DNA of 46,880 nt from JANMQK01 sp031370485 (GTDB lineage Bacteria > Acidobacteriota > Polarisedimenticolia > Gp22-AA2): NCBI GenBank assembly GCA_031370485.1, contig JANMQK010000023.1, positions 1 through 46,880 on the forward strand. Direction: 5' to 3'. Positions 15,543 to 24,097 of the stretch are shown piece by piece. The position numbers and the translations under genes were made by a program. Positions within the stretch are counted from its first letter, which is position 1. Every line of letters begins with the position of its first letter. The notes beneath the pieces were generated by a model that did no database searches, was not told the origin of the DNA, and worked only from the letters and a program-made list of their open reading frames with translations.

Positions 15543-18500
15543 ATGTACAGATTCGCCGCCCGCGGCATCCTTTTCGGCTGCGCCCTTCTGACCGCCGTGC
15601 TGCTCCCGGCCGCCTCCGCACGTTCCGAGGACGCGCTGCCGGACGGCTTTTATCGCTACCCCACGATCGGCCACGGCATGATCGTCTTCGCCTCGGAAGG
15701 CGATCTGTGGCGGGTGCCGATCGAGGGCGGGACGGGGATGCGCCTGACCGCCCACGAAGGGGACGAGAAATTCCCGCGCATCTCCCCGGACGGCAGCCTG
15801 ATCGCCTTCACCGCCCAGTACGAAGGGAACGACGACGTCTACGTGATGCCCGCGACCGGCGGCGAGCCGACACGCCTCACCGTCCACCCGATGCCGGACC
15901 AGGCCCTCGGTTGGACCGCGGAGGGCAAGGTCCTGTTCCGCAGCCGCCGCGACACTCCCCACGGCGACAACCGCATCTTCACGGTCGACCCGAAGGGGGG
16001 GATCCCGGCGCTGCTCCCGCTCGAGCCCGCGGCCTGGATCAGCTTCGAGCCGAACGGGCGGCGGCTGGCCTTCCAGAAGATCGGCCTCGAGTTCCACAAC
16101 TGGAAGCGCTACAAGGGGGGAGAGGCCGAGGACATCTATGTGGGGACCCTCGCCCCGCTCTCCTTCAAGGAAGTCACGCGGTACGACGGCAAGGACGCGT
16201 TCCCCATGTGGGCGCAGGATGGACGAATCTACTTCGTCACCGACCGGTGGGGGCGTCCAAACCTTGCCTCGATGATGCCGGACGGAAGCGACGTCAAGCG
16301 GCTCACCCGCTTCGACGACTACGACGTCCGGTGGCCGGCGATGGGCGACGGCAAGATCGTCTACCAGCACAAGATGGATCTCTGGGTGTACGACCTCGTC
16401 AGCGGGCGGAACACCGAGGTGCCGGTCCGCCTGCCGAGCGACCGGCTCCAGGTCAGGGAGAGATTCGTCGACCCGATGGAGCACCTCGGATCGTGGGGGT
16501 TGTCCAAGGACGGCGAGCGCATCGTCCTGGAGACGCGCGGCGACCTGTTCGTGACGCGGACGAAGAAAAAGGGTCTCATCCGGCGGGTCACCGAGAGCAG
16601 CAGCGCCCGGACCAGGTTCCCCGCCTTCTCGCCGGACGGCAGGTGGATCGCCTCCTGGACCGAGGTGGACGGGGAGGAGCAGCTCCTGCTGCACGCAGCC
16701 GACAATGGCGCGCCCTCACGGCAGATCGGCTCCGTCGAGCCCGGCTGGCACTACGGGCCCGCCTGGTCTCCGGACGGCGGGAAGATCGCCTGGGGCGACG
16801 AGAAGTTTCGGTTGATGGTGATCGACGTCGAGACGCGCGCCAGCACCGTCGCCGACACGGCAAAATGGGAATTCCAGCAATACGAATGGTCCCCGGACGG
16901 GCGCTATCTTGCCTACACCGCGCGCCTCGAGACCGGCTACAACCAGGCGCGCATCTGGGACGGAAGGACCGGGAAGGTCCACCCGGTCAGCGACCCGATG
17001 TACAACTCGTTCTCCCCTTCCTGGGACCCGAAGGGCAAGTTCCTCTACTACCTCTCCGACCGGTTCATCAATCCCCGTCTCGACCGGATCGAGGCGCGGT
17101 TCATCATCGACCAGGCGGCGCTTCCCTGTGTCGTCTCCCTGCAGGCGGACGGCCCGCTGCCGTTCGCCCCCCGCGGCGACCTCGATCCGAAAACCGATGA
17201 GAAGAAGGCCGACGCCAAGGACAAAGACAAAAAGGACAAGGCCGACGCGAAACCCCGGCCGATCGCCATCGATTTCGAAGGCCTCGCCGACCGCGTGGTC
17301 GCGGTGCCGGTTCCCCCCGGAAACTACGACGGCCTCCGGGCGCTCGACGGCAAGCTCCACTGGCTGAACATCCCGAACCGCGGGATGATGCCCCCGGACG
17401 GGGACGGCGAGGACGACGAACGGCGCGGCGCCGATCTCCAGACCTATGTCATCGACAAGGAGAAGCTCTCGACTCTCGCCTCCGGGGTCCTTTCGTACGA
17501 CGTGTCGATGGACGGGAAGGTCCTCGTCTACCGGACCAAGGACGGCTTCCTCCGGGTCGAGGCGGGGGCCACGGCCGCCCCGAAGGACGATGACCTCAAG
17601 GACGCCAAAGTGGACCTCAAGGGCTGGTCCCTGAGTGTTGTCCCACGGCAGGAATGGGCGCAGATGCTGCACGAGGCATGGCGCCTGCAGCGTGATTTCT
17701 TCTACGACCCGAAGATGCACGGTGTGGACTGGAACGGGGTCTGGAGGCAGTACGGGCCGCTGGCCGGACGCATCGCCAGCCGGGACGATCTCGAGGACCT
17801 TCTGGGTGAGGTCCTGGGCGAGCTCAACGTGGGGCACGCCTATCACTGGGGCGGGGACCTGCGCCGCGGCAAGCAGATCGGAACAGGCCTGCTCGCGGCC
17901 GATCTCGATTACGACCCGGCGACCGGCTTCTGGCGGATCGCGAAAATCTACTCCGGCGACTACCCCGACACCGGGTGGTCATCGCCCCTGGCCCGCCCCG
18001 ACCTCCGCGTGAAGCCCGGCATGTGGCTCGTGGCCATCGACGGCCGGCGCCTCGAAAAGGGGGAGGATTACCTCCTCCGCCTCGCCAACCGCGCCGGGCA
18101 GGAGGTGGAGCTGTCGATCAACCAGACCGCGTCGCTCCAGGGGGCGCGGCGGATCGTCGTCAAGACCGTCGCCGACGACCGGCGCATCCGTTACGCGACC
18201 TGGGTGCGTGAGAAGCGGGCCTACGTGGACCGCGCCAGCCAGGGACAGATCGGCTACATCCACCTGTACGACATGGGCGGGCGCGGCCTGCAGCAGTTCG
18301 CCCGGGATTATCCGCCCCAGTGGAACAAGCGGGGCCTCATCATCGACGACCGGTGGAACCACGGCGGGTTTGTCGCTCCCATGATCCTGTCACAGCTCGA
18401 CCGCAAGATGCTGGCGATAGGCGCAACGCGCCACGGCGCGGTCGACACCACCCCCGGGCTGGCCTTCCACGGCTACCTGGCCGCCCTGATCAACCGCCAG

Positions 18501-18863
18501 GGCGGAAGCGACTGCGAAACCCTCGCGCTGGGCTTCAAGGAGTTCAAGCTGGGACCGGTGTTCGGCACGCGCACGTGGGGCGGCTGGGTCGGCATCCGCG
18601 GAGACAAGCGGCTGCGCGACGGTGGAACGACCACGCAGCCCGAGTTCGGCGGATTCGACCCCTCGGGCCGGACCTGGATCATCGAGGGGCACGGAGTCGA
18701 CCCCGACGTCGAAATCGACCTCGAACCGGACGGGTTCATCCACGGGCAGGACGGGCAGCTGGATACGGCCATTCGGGACATGATGGCCAGGATCGTCCGC
18801 GACCCGAAGGATCTCCCCCCTCCGCCGGCGATTCCGCCCCGGCCGCTCGTACCGGCGCGGTAG
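15543..18863 (+). CDS. Exported Tricorn-type S41 protease with beta-propellers and PDZ domain
   Basis: Large peptidase of 1106 aa related to archaeal Tricorn, which trims peptides. Residues 1-27 form a signal peptide, so it likely acts in the periplasm. WD40/PD40 blades fill about 35-540 (FPRISPDGSLIAFTAQYEG and similar). A Lys/Asp-rich linker lies near 550-572, the C1 domain near 690-770, a PDZ domain near 820-880, and the C2 catalytic domain follows. Catalytic residues by alignment to Tricorn are His765 (ELNVGHAYHW), Ser989 (NRQGGSDCE) and Glu1048 (IIEGHGVDPD); their spacings of 224 and 59 match the archaeal enzyme. The residue before His is Gly, not the Ser of Thermoplasma. The ATG at 15543 is preferred over 15528 because of a GGAGAG ribosome site. 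It probably heads an operon with the next two genes. Confidence 0.93.
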   Translation: MYRFAARGILFGCALLTAVLLPAASARSEDALPDGFYRYPTIGHGMIVFASEGDLWRVPIEGGTGMRLTAHEGDEKFPRISPDGSLIAFTAQYEGNDDVYVMPATGGEPTRLTVHPMPDQALGWTAEGKVLFRSRRDTPHGDNRIFTVDPKGGIPALLPLEPAAWISFEPNGRRLAFQKIGLEFHNWKRYKGGEAEDIYVGTLAPLSFKEVTRYDGKDAFPMWAQDGRIYFVTDRWGRPNLASMMPDGSDVKRLTRFDDYDVRWPAMGDGKIVYQHKMDLWVYDLVSGRNTEVPVRLPSDRLQVRERFVDPMEHLGSWGLSKDGERIVLETRGDLFVTRTKKKGLIRRVTESSSARTRFPAFSPDGRWIASWTEVDGEEQLLLHAADNGAPSRQIGSVEPGWHYGPAWSPDGGKIAWGDEKFRLMVIDVETRASTVADTAKWEFQQYEWSPDGRYLAYTARLETGYNQARIWDGRTGKVHPVSDPMYNSFSPSWDPKGKFLYYLSDRFINPRLDRIEARFIIDQAALPCVVSLQADGPLPFAPRGDLDPKTDEKKADAKDKDKKDKADAKPRPIAIDFEGLADRVVAVPVPPGNYDGLRALDGKLHWLNIPNRGMMPPDGDGEDDERRGADLQTYVIDKEKLSTLASGVLSYDVSMDGKVLVYRTKDGFLRVEAGATAAPKDDDLKDAKVDLKGWSLSVVPRQEWAQMLHEAWRLQRDFFYDPKMHGVDWNGVWRQYGPLAGRIASRDDLEDLLGEVLGELNVGHAYHWGGDLRRGKQIGTGLLAADLDYDPATGFWRIAKIYSGDYPDTGWSSPLARPDLRVKPGMWLVAIDGRRLEKGEDYLLRLANRAGQEVELSINQTASLQGARRIVVKTVADDRRIRYATWVREKRAYVDRASQGQIGYIHLYDMGGRGLQQFARDYPPQWNKRGLIIDDRWNHGGFVAPMILSQLDRKMLAIGATRHGAVDTTPGLAFHGYLAALINRQGGSDCETLALGFKEFKLGPVFGTRTWGGWVGIRGDKRLRDGGTTTQPEFGGFDPSGRTWIIEGHGVDPDVEIDLEPDGFIHGQDGQLDTAIRDMMARIVRDPKDLPPPPAIPPRPLVPAR

Positions 18864-18899
18864 GGGCATTTCCCCGGTTCCCGATCCGGAGTCCCGGTG

Positions 18900-19739
18900 A
18901 TGATGCGGACGTTGCGCGAGATCCTCGTGGCGCTTTGGCGGAAGTACCGCGAGGACAACGTCTCGATCCTCGTCTCGAGCCTCGCCTACTACACGTTCTT
19001 CTCGTTCGGCCCGATGCTTCTCCTTCTGGCCTCGATCATCGGCTTCCTGTTCGGCATGGGAGAGGAGTTCACGCGCGTGCCGCTCGAACTGATCCAGCAA
19101 CTGCCGTTCAGCTCCGAATACCTCACCCGCGCGCTCGAGCGGATCATCCACGCCCGCCGGAGCCTGGGGCTGCTCGGATCGGGGCTGCTCATCTGGAGCG
19201 CGACCGCCGCCTTCGACAACCTGCAGCAGATCCTGAACAAGATTCACCAGGCGCCCACCATGCGTCCGCTCTGGCGGAGGCGGCTCCTCGGGATCCTGCT
19301 CGCGCTGGTCGTGATGCTCTTCCTGCCGCTCTCGATCGCCATGTCATGGATCCGCCCCCTGCTCGTGAGAACGCTCGTCCAGGACACCCCCCTCTCCTCG
19401 GCGTGGGAGCCGGTCCTCCTGACCCTGAGCACCGCGGCCCTTGGCGTGACGTTCAACTTCATCCTGTTCCTGACGCTCTACCTGTTCGGCCCGTCGGTGC
19501 GACGCCGGGTGGGACAGATATGGCCCGGCGCCCTTGCCGGGGCCATCCTGTGGGAGGGCTCGAAGTTCCTGTTCGGGGTCTACATCCATTCCCTCTCGAC
19601 CTACAAGATGCTTTACGGCTCGATTGGGTCGATCATCGCCATCCTCCTGTGGCTTTACATCTCCGGCATGCTGTTCGCGATCGGGGCCGAGCTCAACTTT
19701 GTCCTGGCGGTCCGGGGCCGGCGGCAGGCCCCGTCGTGA
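18900..19739 (+). CDS. YihY/virulence factor BrkB family membrane protein
   Basis: Inner-membrane protein of 279 aa with six hydrophobic segments, belonging to the YihY/BrkB (formerly RNase BN) family, whose molecular role is unsettled; transporter or envelope functions have been proposed. Family hallmarks are the N-terminal helix ending SSLAYYTFFSFGPMLLLLAS, the central WSATAAFDNLQQILNKIH and the C-terminal LYGSIGSIIAILLWLYISG followed by GAELNFVL. It starts 36 nt after the Tricorn gene; adjacent ATGs at 18900 and 18903 and a GTG at 18897 cannot be told apart. Its stop overlaps the GTG of the next gene. The former annotation as ribonuclease BN should not be used. Confidence 0.92.
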   Translation: MMRTLREILVALWRKYREDNVSILVSSLAYYTFFSFGPMLLLLASIIGFLFGMGEEFTRVPLELIQQLPFSSEYLTRALERIIHARRSLGLLGSGLLIWSATAAFDNLQQILNKIHQAPTMRPLWRRRLLGILLALVVMLFLPLSIAMSWIRPLLVRTLVQDTPLSSAWEPVLLTLSTAALGVTFNFILFLTLYLFGPSVRRRVGQIWPGALAGAILWEGSKFLFGVYIHSLSTYKMLYGSIGSIIAILLWLYISGMLFAIGAELNFVLAVRGRRQAPS

Positions 19740-20305
19740 CCGGATCATCGCGGATCCTCGGGATCGCGCTCCTGGGCCTTCTGGGTGTCCCCACCTCGGC
19801 CGCTGGGGAGCTGGCGGGCGTCGTCCTTCCCGACCAGATAGGCGTCGAGGGGCGCCGTCTCGTGCTGAACGGGATGGGCCTGCGCCAGGCGACCCTCTTC
19901 AAGGTCAAGGTTTACGTCGTCGGGCTTTATCTCGAAAAACGGTGCTCGGATGCCGGGACGATCGTGACTTCGCAGGGGGTCAAACGTGTCGTGATGAAGT
20001 TCCTCCGTCCCGTGCGCCGGGAGGACCTGGTCGACAGCTGGACCGAGAGTTTCGAGGAGAACGCGCGCGGAAGGATGGACCTCCTGGCCGACCGGGTCGA
20101 AAGGCTGAACGGGTGGATGGTCGATCTGCCGGAAGGTGGCAGCCTCTCTTTCACCGGCATCCCAAAACGGGGCCTACTCGTGGAGGTCGAGGGTCAGGTG
20201 AGGGGAACCATCCCCGGGGCGGACCTGGCGGAGGCATTCTGGAACATCTGGCTGGGCCCCCGGCCACCGAGCCTGGGCGTCAGATCGGGGCTTTTAGGAG
20301 AGTGA
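19736..20305 (+). CDS. Exported chalcone isomerase-like protein
   Basis: A 189-aa protein with a signal peptide (ILGIALLGLLGVPTSAAG) and a chalcone-isomerase-like fold. Bacterial members of this family are periplasmic and probably bind fatty acids or other lipids rather than act on flavonoids. The stretch RQATLFKVKVYVVGLYLEK followed by VVMKFLRPV is characteristic, as is the C-terminal AFWNIWLGPRPPS. The GTG start overlaps the TGA of the YihY gene (GTGA), the only plausible start that keeps the signal peptide whole. The tight coupling to a YihY-type membrane protein suggests a shared envelope role. The ligand is unknown. Confidence 0.85.
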   Translation: MTGSSRILGIALLGLLGVPTSAAGELAGVVLPDQIGVEGRRLVLNGMGLRQATLFKVKVYVVGLYLEKRCSDAGTIVTSQGVKRVVMKFLRPVRREDLVDSWTESFEENARGRMDLLADRVERLNGWMVDLPEGGSLSFTGIPKRGLLVEVEGQVRGTIPGADLAEAFWNIWLGPRPPSLGVRSGLLGE

Positions 20306-20481
20306 GAGAAGTCTGGGGTCCGGGATAGCTCTATTCTCCAAAATCATGCCTGAGCTTTGATTTGATTATTTAAAGAATATTTCATTGGGCCGGCTGCTAC
20401 TGGAGGTCGATTTCCCTTCCAAGACGCCTCAAAAACGCCAAATTAGTAATTGACATCACCCTGGATCGGGCGTACTCACTA

Positions 20482-20510
20482 TTGGCTCAAGATTCATTTC
20501 GGTCTAATAT
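20482..20510 (+). promoter_or_regulatory. Promoter for the Cys-rich secreted protein
   Basis: TTGGCT (20482-20487), 17 nt and TAATAT (20505-20510) lie in an AT-rich island between 20340 and 20520. The predicted start near 20517 leaves a leader of about 75 nt. A second possible -35, TTGACA at 20450, has only a poor -10 (TACTCA) 17 nt further on. Confidence 0.45.
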
Positions 20511-20591
20511 CACGAACCAGTGGTGCGGAGTAATGACCGCGACCGCAATCTAGTGAATACAATCCACCTAAGGTGGGAGGGAGGCACTGTG

Positions 20592-21179
20592 ATGAAGAGG
20601 GTCGTTCTCGCGCTCGTGGTTGCCGCCGCTGTGACGGGGGCGGCTCTTGCAGGTCCGCAGGACAACAGCGCCGTAACCGTTGGTGATTTCGCGCTCAAGG
20701 TGTCGAAGGCGCTCGGCTACGACGTCCGTGATAATGAAGCGGCTATCAGGACTCTGAAGACTCAGGGCATCGACCTTGGACTCGATATGTCCGCCAAGGT
20801 CACCGAGCGGATGGCGTCAGACGTCCTTGGCAGCCTGGGCGTGAAGGTGACCACGACGAACCCGGCCGGCGCCATCAGCAACGGGAAGCTGGATTCGCTG
20901 GTCACGGCCCTGGCCCTGGACAGCCTTTCAACCATCACACCTGCCGACCTGCCACCCCCGCCGACTTCGTGCCGCGACATCAGGAACAAGTCCGGGAAGC
21001 TCGACACGGGCAAGTGCAAGAAGTGCTGCAAGCTGGCGGTCATGGACCCGAATTGCCAGAAGACCAAGAGCGGCAAGTGCAAGAACAAGAGCACGATCGA
21101 CGGATTCAAAATCAACAAGATCTGCGATCGGTTCTGCAAGACTGGAGAGTTCCCCAGCCCCAGCGAGCCCCAGTTCTAA
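20592..21179 (+). CDS. Secreted protein with SLH-like segment and eight-cysteine C-terminal domain
   Basis: Unrecognised exported protein of 195 aa. Residues 1-20 form a clear signal peptide (ALVVAAAVTGAALA). Residues 28-82 (VTVGDFALKVSKAL, then AIRTLKTQGIDLGLDMSAKV and TERMASDVLGSL) recall an S-layer-homology repeat in the order of hydrophobic helix, GI-G turn and VTR/VTE helix. A PPPP linker at 121-124 leads to a basic C-terminal domain with eight cysteines (127, 142, 145, 146, 155, 163, 178, 182), probably four disulfides. KSGKLDTGKCK and KSGKCKNK look like an internal repeat. The ATG at 20592 follows GGGAGGGAGG; a GTG one codon earlier is possible. Own promoter and terminator show a single-gene unit. 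Function unknown. Confidence 0.85.
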   Translation: MKRVVLALVVAAAVTGAALAGPQDNSAVTVGDFALKVSKALGYDVRDNEAAIRTLKTQGIDLGLDMSAKVTERMASDVLGSLGVKVTTTNPAGAISNGKLDSLVTALALDSLSTITPADLPPPPTSCRDIRNKSGKLDTGKCKKCCKLAVMDPNCQKTKSGKCKNKSTIDGFKINKICDRFCKTGEFPSPSEPQF

Positions 21180-21205
21180 AAGGCGGCTCATAGACAGATC
21201 GGGAA

Positions 21206-21241
21206 ACGCCCCCAACTGGAGACAGGTGGGGGCGTTTTTTT
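21206..21241 (+). terminator. Rho-independent terminator
   Basis: ACGCCCCCAA pairs with the GGTGGGGGCGT arm (9-10 bp, GC-rich) around a GGAGACA-containing loop and is followed directly by seven T residues. It ends the secreted Cys-rich protein transcript 27 nt after its stop. The reverse read-out has only three T residues, so any effect on the leftward CotH gene would be weaker. Confidence 0.92.
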
Positions 21242-21287
21242 GTCCCCTGCGACCGCGGCGCGCCGCGGATGCTCGACGACTCGCCCC

Positions 21288-24020
21288 CTAACGCGCAAGC
21301 GGGGAAAAGCGCGGCCGCAGGCGCAGGTTGGCGCCGAGCACCGTGCTCGCGGTACCGGTGTCGGGGAGGGATGGCTCGCCCCAGCCCTCGAAGACGTACC
21401 CCTGCTCGGGCACGGCCTCGAAGGTGATCGGCATGCCCTGAAAATAGACCCCGGTCCAGGGAAGCGATCCGGCCATGATCGTGTTGATCCGAACGGACCC
21501 CTTCCCTTCCTCGGGCGCCTCGACGGTCACGACGACAGAGTCGCCGAGCCCGAATTTCCGCATGAGCAGGACCCGGAGGACGGAAGGCCGGCGGCGCGCG
21601 AACATGCGCAGTTCGGCGACGTGGCCCTTCCACCCCTCGTAGCTGAGCGCGTGGGGCGCCTCCCATTTCTCTTTCCAGATCGCCAGGTCGCGGGGAACGT
21701 CAGGCTCGATGTCTGCCGCCTGGGAATCGATTTCGGAGATGACGCGGCCGGGGGAAAGCGTCGTGTTGAGGAGGTCGGCGAAACGCCTGATGAACCGATC
21801 CCGGTACAGACCTGCCTCCAGGAAACGGCGCAGGGGCAGCGTCGCCCAGAGGGTGTCGCTGCCGTCGTCATCGTCGAATCCCAGTCCCGGCATCGCCTTG
21901 TCGCGCGTGTACCAGGCCAGGGTGTCGTGGGTGACGGGGCTCTGCGGCACAAGACCGAACGCAACGTCCATGTCCCACATGATCCACCGCCATCGTCCCC
22001 CGGTGGCCCTCGGGCGGAACCAGATCATGTTGGCCTCTTCGAGATCGATGTTCCCTGAGTAGATCTGGAAGATCCAGTAGTCCGTGAAGTTGTCGAGATC
22101 GACGAGCGCCCGCGCCCGCGCGAAGTTGCCGTCGTCCCCGAGGCCGTGGGTCTCGAAGAACGCCAGGGTCTCGTCCCATGCGCGGCGGTCCCCGGCGACC
22201 GGCGGGCTTATGCCCCGCATTAAATCCGCGTCCTCGACGCCGCACTCAAGGGCGAGGTAATCGGTGTCAATCTTCTCCCTGAAGTCGTAGATACCCCAGG
22301 GGGCTCCGTTCAGGAAGACGAAGACCGGCCGCTTCGCCGAGACCAGCCCGCCCTGCTCCGCCCAGAGCGCCTGCATGACGCCGTCGCGGATTTTCGGGTT
22401 GTCCCACCGGCCGTCATCCCCCCCGTTTCTCAGGACCAGGCTCCTGAAGACCGATCTCTTCCTGCCGGGGAAAACCGGGTATTCGAGCGCCGTCTGCCCG
22501 TAGATATCGCGAAAGTGCAGCACGAAACTTTTCTTCGGGTAGACCCGGACGGCGCGCCCGAAGATGCGCATCCCCGCCTTCGAGGCGAAGCCTGGAGAGC
22601 CTCCGGCGTCCAGGAATTCGACCTCGACCGGGCGCTCCCACCGCCTGCCGCGCTGCTGGTAGTTCGGTTCGTCGGGATCCTTCCCGTCGGCATAGATTCC
22701 CCGGGTCTCGTCCCACAGGTTCCTGGGGTCGGTCACCAGGGACACGACCGGGAGGGCGACCTTTTCCTTGATGAGATAGGTCCGCGTGACGACCGGCCCC
22801 GGCACGAATCCCTTCCGGAACCCGCGTGCGCGCAGCACCGTGGTCGACTCGATCGGGAGGGGCGTTCCGTACGTCGGGCTGCCCTTGCGGGGCTCCGAGC
22901 CGTCCAGGGTGTAGTGGACTTCCGTCATCGCCCCGGAGCGGATTGACACCGTGATCGGCTGGTCGAAAGAGCCGCTCGCCAGCGATGGCTGCGGCGCCTC
23001 GGTCAGCTTCGAGCAGTAGGCAGCGTTCCTGGCGCGCGGCGTGGGACGGGCGAACGAGCACCAGTCGGGGCCGCCGTCCGGATGGCGGCCGAACGAGACG
23101 TCGAGCACCTGCCCGCCGAGGACCACCGAGTCGATGAGGCGGCCGTCCGGCGCGTGGAGGGCGACCGCTTCACCGCTGCGCCTCAGCTTGAAGCCGGCGT
23201 GCAGCTCGGTCGAGGAGGCGGTCCCGTCCGATGCGGCCCCCGAGCCGCTCGACGAGTAGGCCTCTGCCACGCGGCCCTGCCCGACGACGGCGACCATGCC
23301 CCACGAGTCGCCGGTCTCCAGGTCACCGATGAACCTGCTCCCGATCGACCCCAGGGCCGAGCGCGCGCCCGCGTCGAGGTGCGCGGCGGCGTCCCCGGCC
23401 ACCGCCAGGGCCACGATCTCGCCCCGGGCCAGCCCCTCGACATAGGCCGCGAGCGCCTCGGACTCGCTCTTCGAGTCGTGCGTGCCGAAGGATCGGCTTT
23501 CTACATACGCGCCGGCATGGTCCAGCCGGACGAGGTTCAGTCCCCGGCGGTTGGGTGATCGATCGGCCCCGTCGACGACGATGAACGCGTGGTCGCCGTC
23601 GTCAAGGCCCGCGCTCTCGAATTGCACGAGCAGCCGGCGCGTCGTCCCGGCCGGACCGAGGAAAATCCTTCCCTTGTGCGAGGCCCAGACGACGAGATGC
23701 TCCTCCGGCCCGAGAGTGACGGGCGGGAAGACCCACTTGTCCGTCTCGCCCGGATCGTCCGAGAGCCTGTAGCCCCCGAGCGGTATCGCATCCCCCGTCG
23801 GGTTGTAGAGCTCGACCCAGTCGGAGAAGTCCCCCTCGTCGTCCGCGAGGACCCGGCTGTTCGCCGCGAGCACCTCGTTGATGACGACGGTGCGGGGCAC
23901 GGGAGGGGTGAACCGCGAGCGCACCAGGAAGGCCGCGGCCACGATCCCCGCGGCCACGACCCAGATCGCCCTCGGCGACGCGGACCGGCCGGCGTCAGGA
24001 GAGGTTGTCCGGGACCTCAT
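21288..24020 (-). CDS. Lamin-tail / chitobiase-like / CotH kinase surface protein
   Basis: Exported or membrane-anchored multidomain protein of 910 aa. A single hydrophobic segment (AIWVVAAGIVAAAFLV, residues 18-33) starts it. A lamin-tail domain follows at about 45-160 (VVINEVLAANSRVLADDEGDFSDWVELYNPTG), with a possible second one near 200-330. Next come an Fn3-like chitobiase C-terminal segment near 345-420 (VHYTLDGSEPRKGSP) and a CotH kinase-like domain at about 430-790 (RPVFVFLNGAPWGIYDFREK, WIMWDMDVAFGL). CotH proteins are atypical kinases that phosphorylate spore coat or surface proteins. The last about 60 residues resemble an InlB B-type repeat (FEAVPEQGYVFEGW). It lies 77 nt after the MopE giant gene in the same direction and is likely co-transcribed with it. 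Confidence 0.9.
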   Translation of the reverse strand: MRSRTTSPDAGRSASPRAIWVVAAGIVAAAFLVRSRFTPPVPRTVVINEVLAANSRVLADDEGDFSDWVELYNPTGDAIPLGGYRLSDDPGETDKWVFPPVTLGPEEHLVVWASHKGRIFLGPAGTTRRLLVQFESAGLDDGDHAFIVVDGADRSPNRRGLNLVRLDHAGAYVESRSFGTHDSKSESEALAAYVEGLARGEIVALAVAGDAAAHLDAGARSALGSIGSRFIGDLETGDSWGMVAVVGQGRVAEAYSSSGSGAASDGTASSTELHAGFKLRRSGEAVALHAPDGRLIDSVVLGGQVLDVSFGRHPDGGPDWCSFARPTPRARNAAYCSKLTEAPQPSLASGSFDQPITVSIRSGAMTEVHYTLDGSEPRKGSPTYGTPLPIESTTVLRARGFRKGFVPGPVVTRTYLIKEKVALPVVSLVTDPRNLWDETRGIYADGKDPDEPNYQQRGRRWERPVEVEFLDAGGSPGFASKAGMRIFGRAVRVYPKKSFVLHFRDIYGQTALEYPVFPGRKRSVFRSLVLRNGGDDGRWDNPKIRDGVMQALWAEQGGLVSAKRPVFVFLNGAPWGIYDFREKIDTDYLALECGVEDADLMRGISPPVAGDRRAWDETLAFFETHGLGDDGNFARARALVDLDNFTDYWIFQIYSGNIDLEEANMIWFRPRATGGRWRWIMWDMDVAFGLVPQSPVTHDTLAWYTRDKAMPGLGFDDDDGSDTLWATLPLRRFLEAGLYRDRFIRRFADLLNTTLSPGRVISEIDSQAADIEPDVPRDLAIWKEKWEAPHALSYEGWKGHVAELRMFARRRPSVLRVLLMRKFGLGDSVVVTVEAPEEGKGSVRINTIMAGSLPWTGVYFQGMPITFEAVPEQGYVFEGWGEPSLPDTGTASTVLGANLRLRPRFSPLAR

Positions 24021-24097
24021 CGCTCTCGCACACGATCAGAATTGCACAGCACCGCGCGGCGCGTCAACAGAGCGGGCGTGGCCTTCACGGGGATCGA

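Noticed and set aside
20450..20478. TTGACA-N17-TACTCA as the main promoter of the Cys-rich secreted protein
   Set aside because: The -35 is perfect but the -10 matches only two of six positions; TTGGCT-N17-TAATAT downstream is better balanced.
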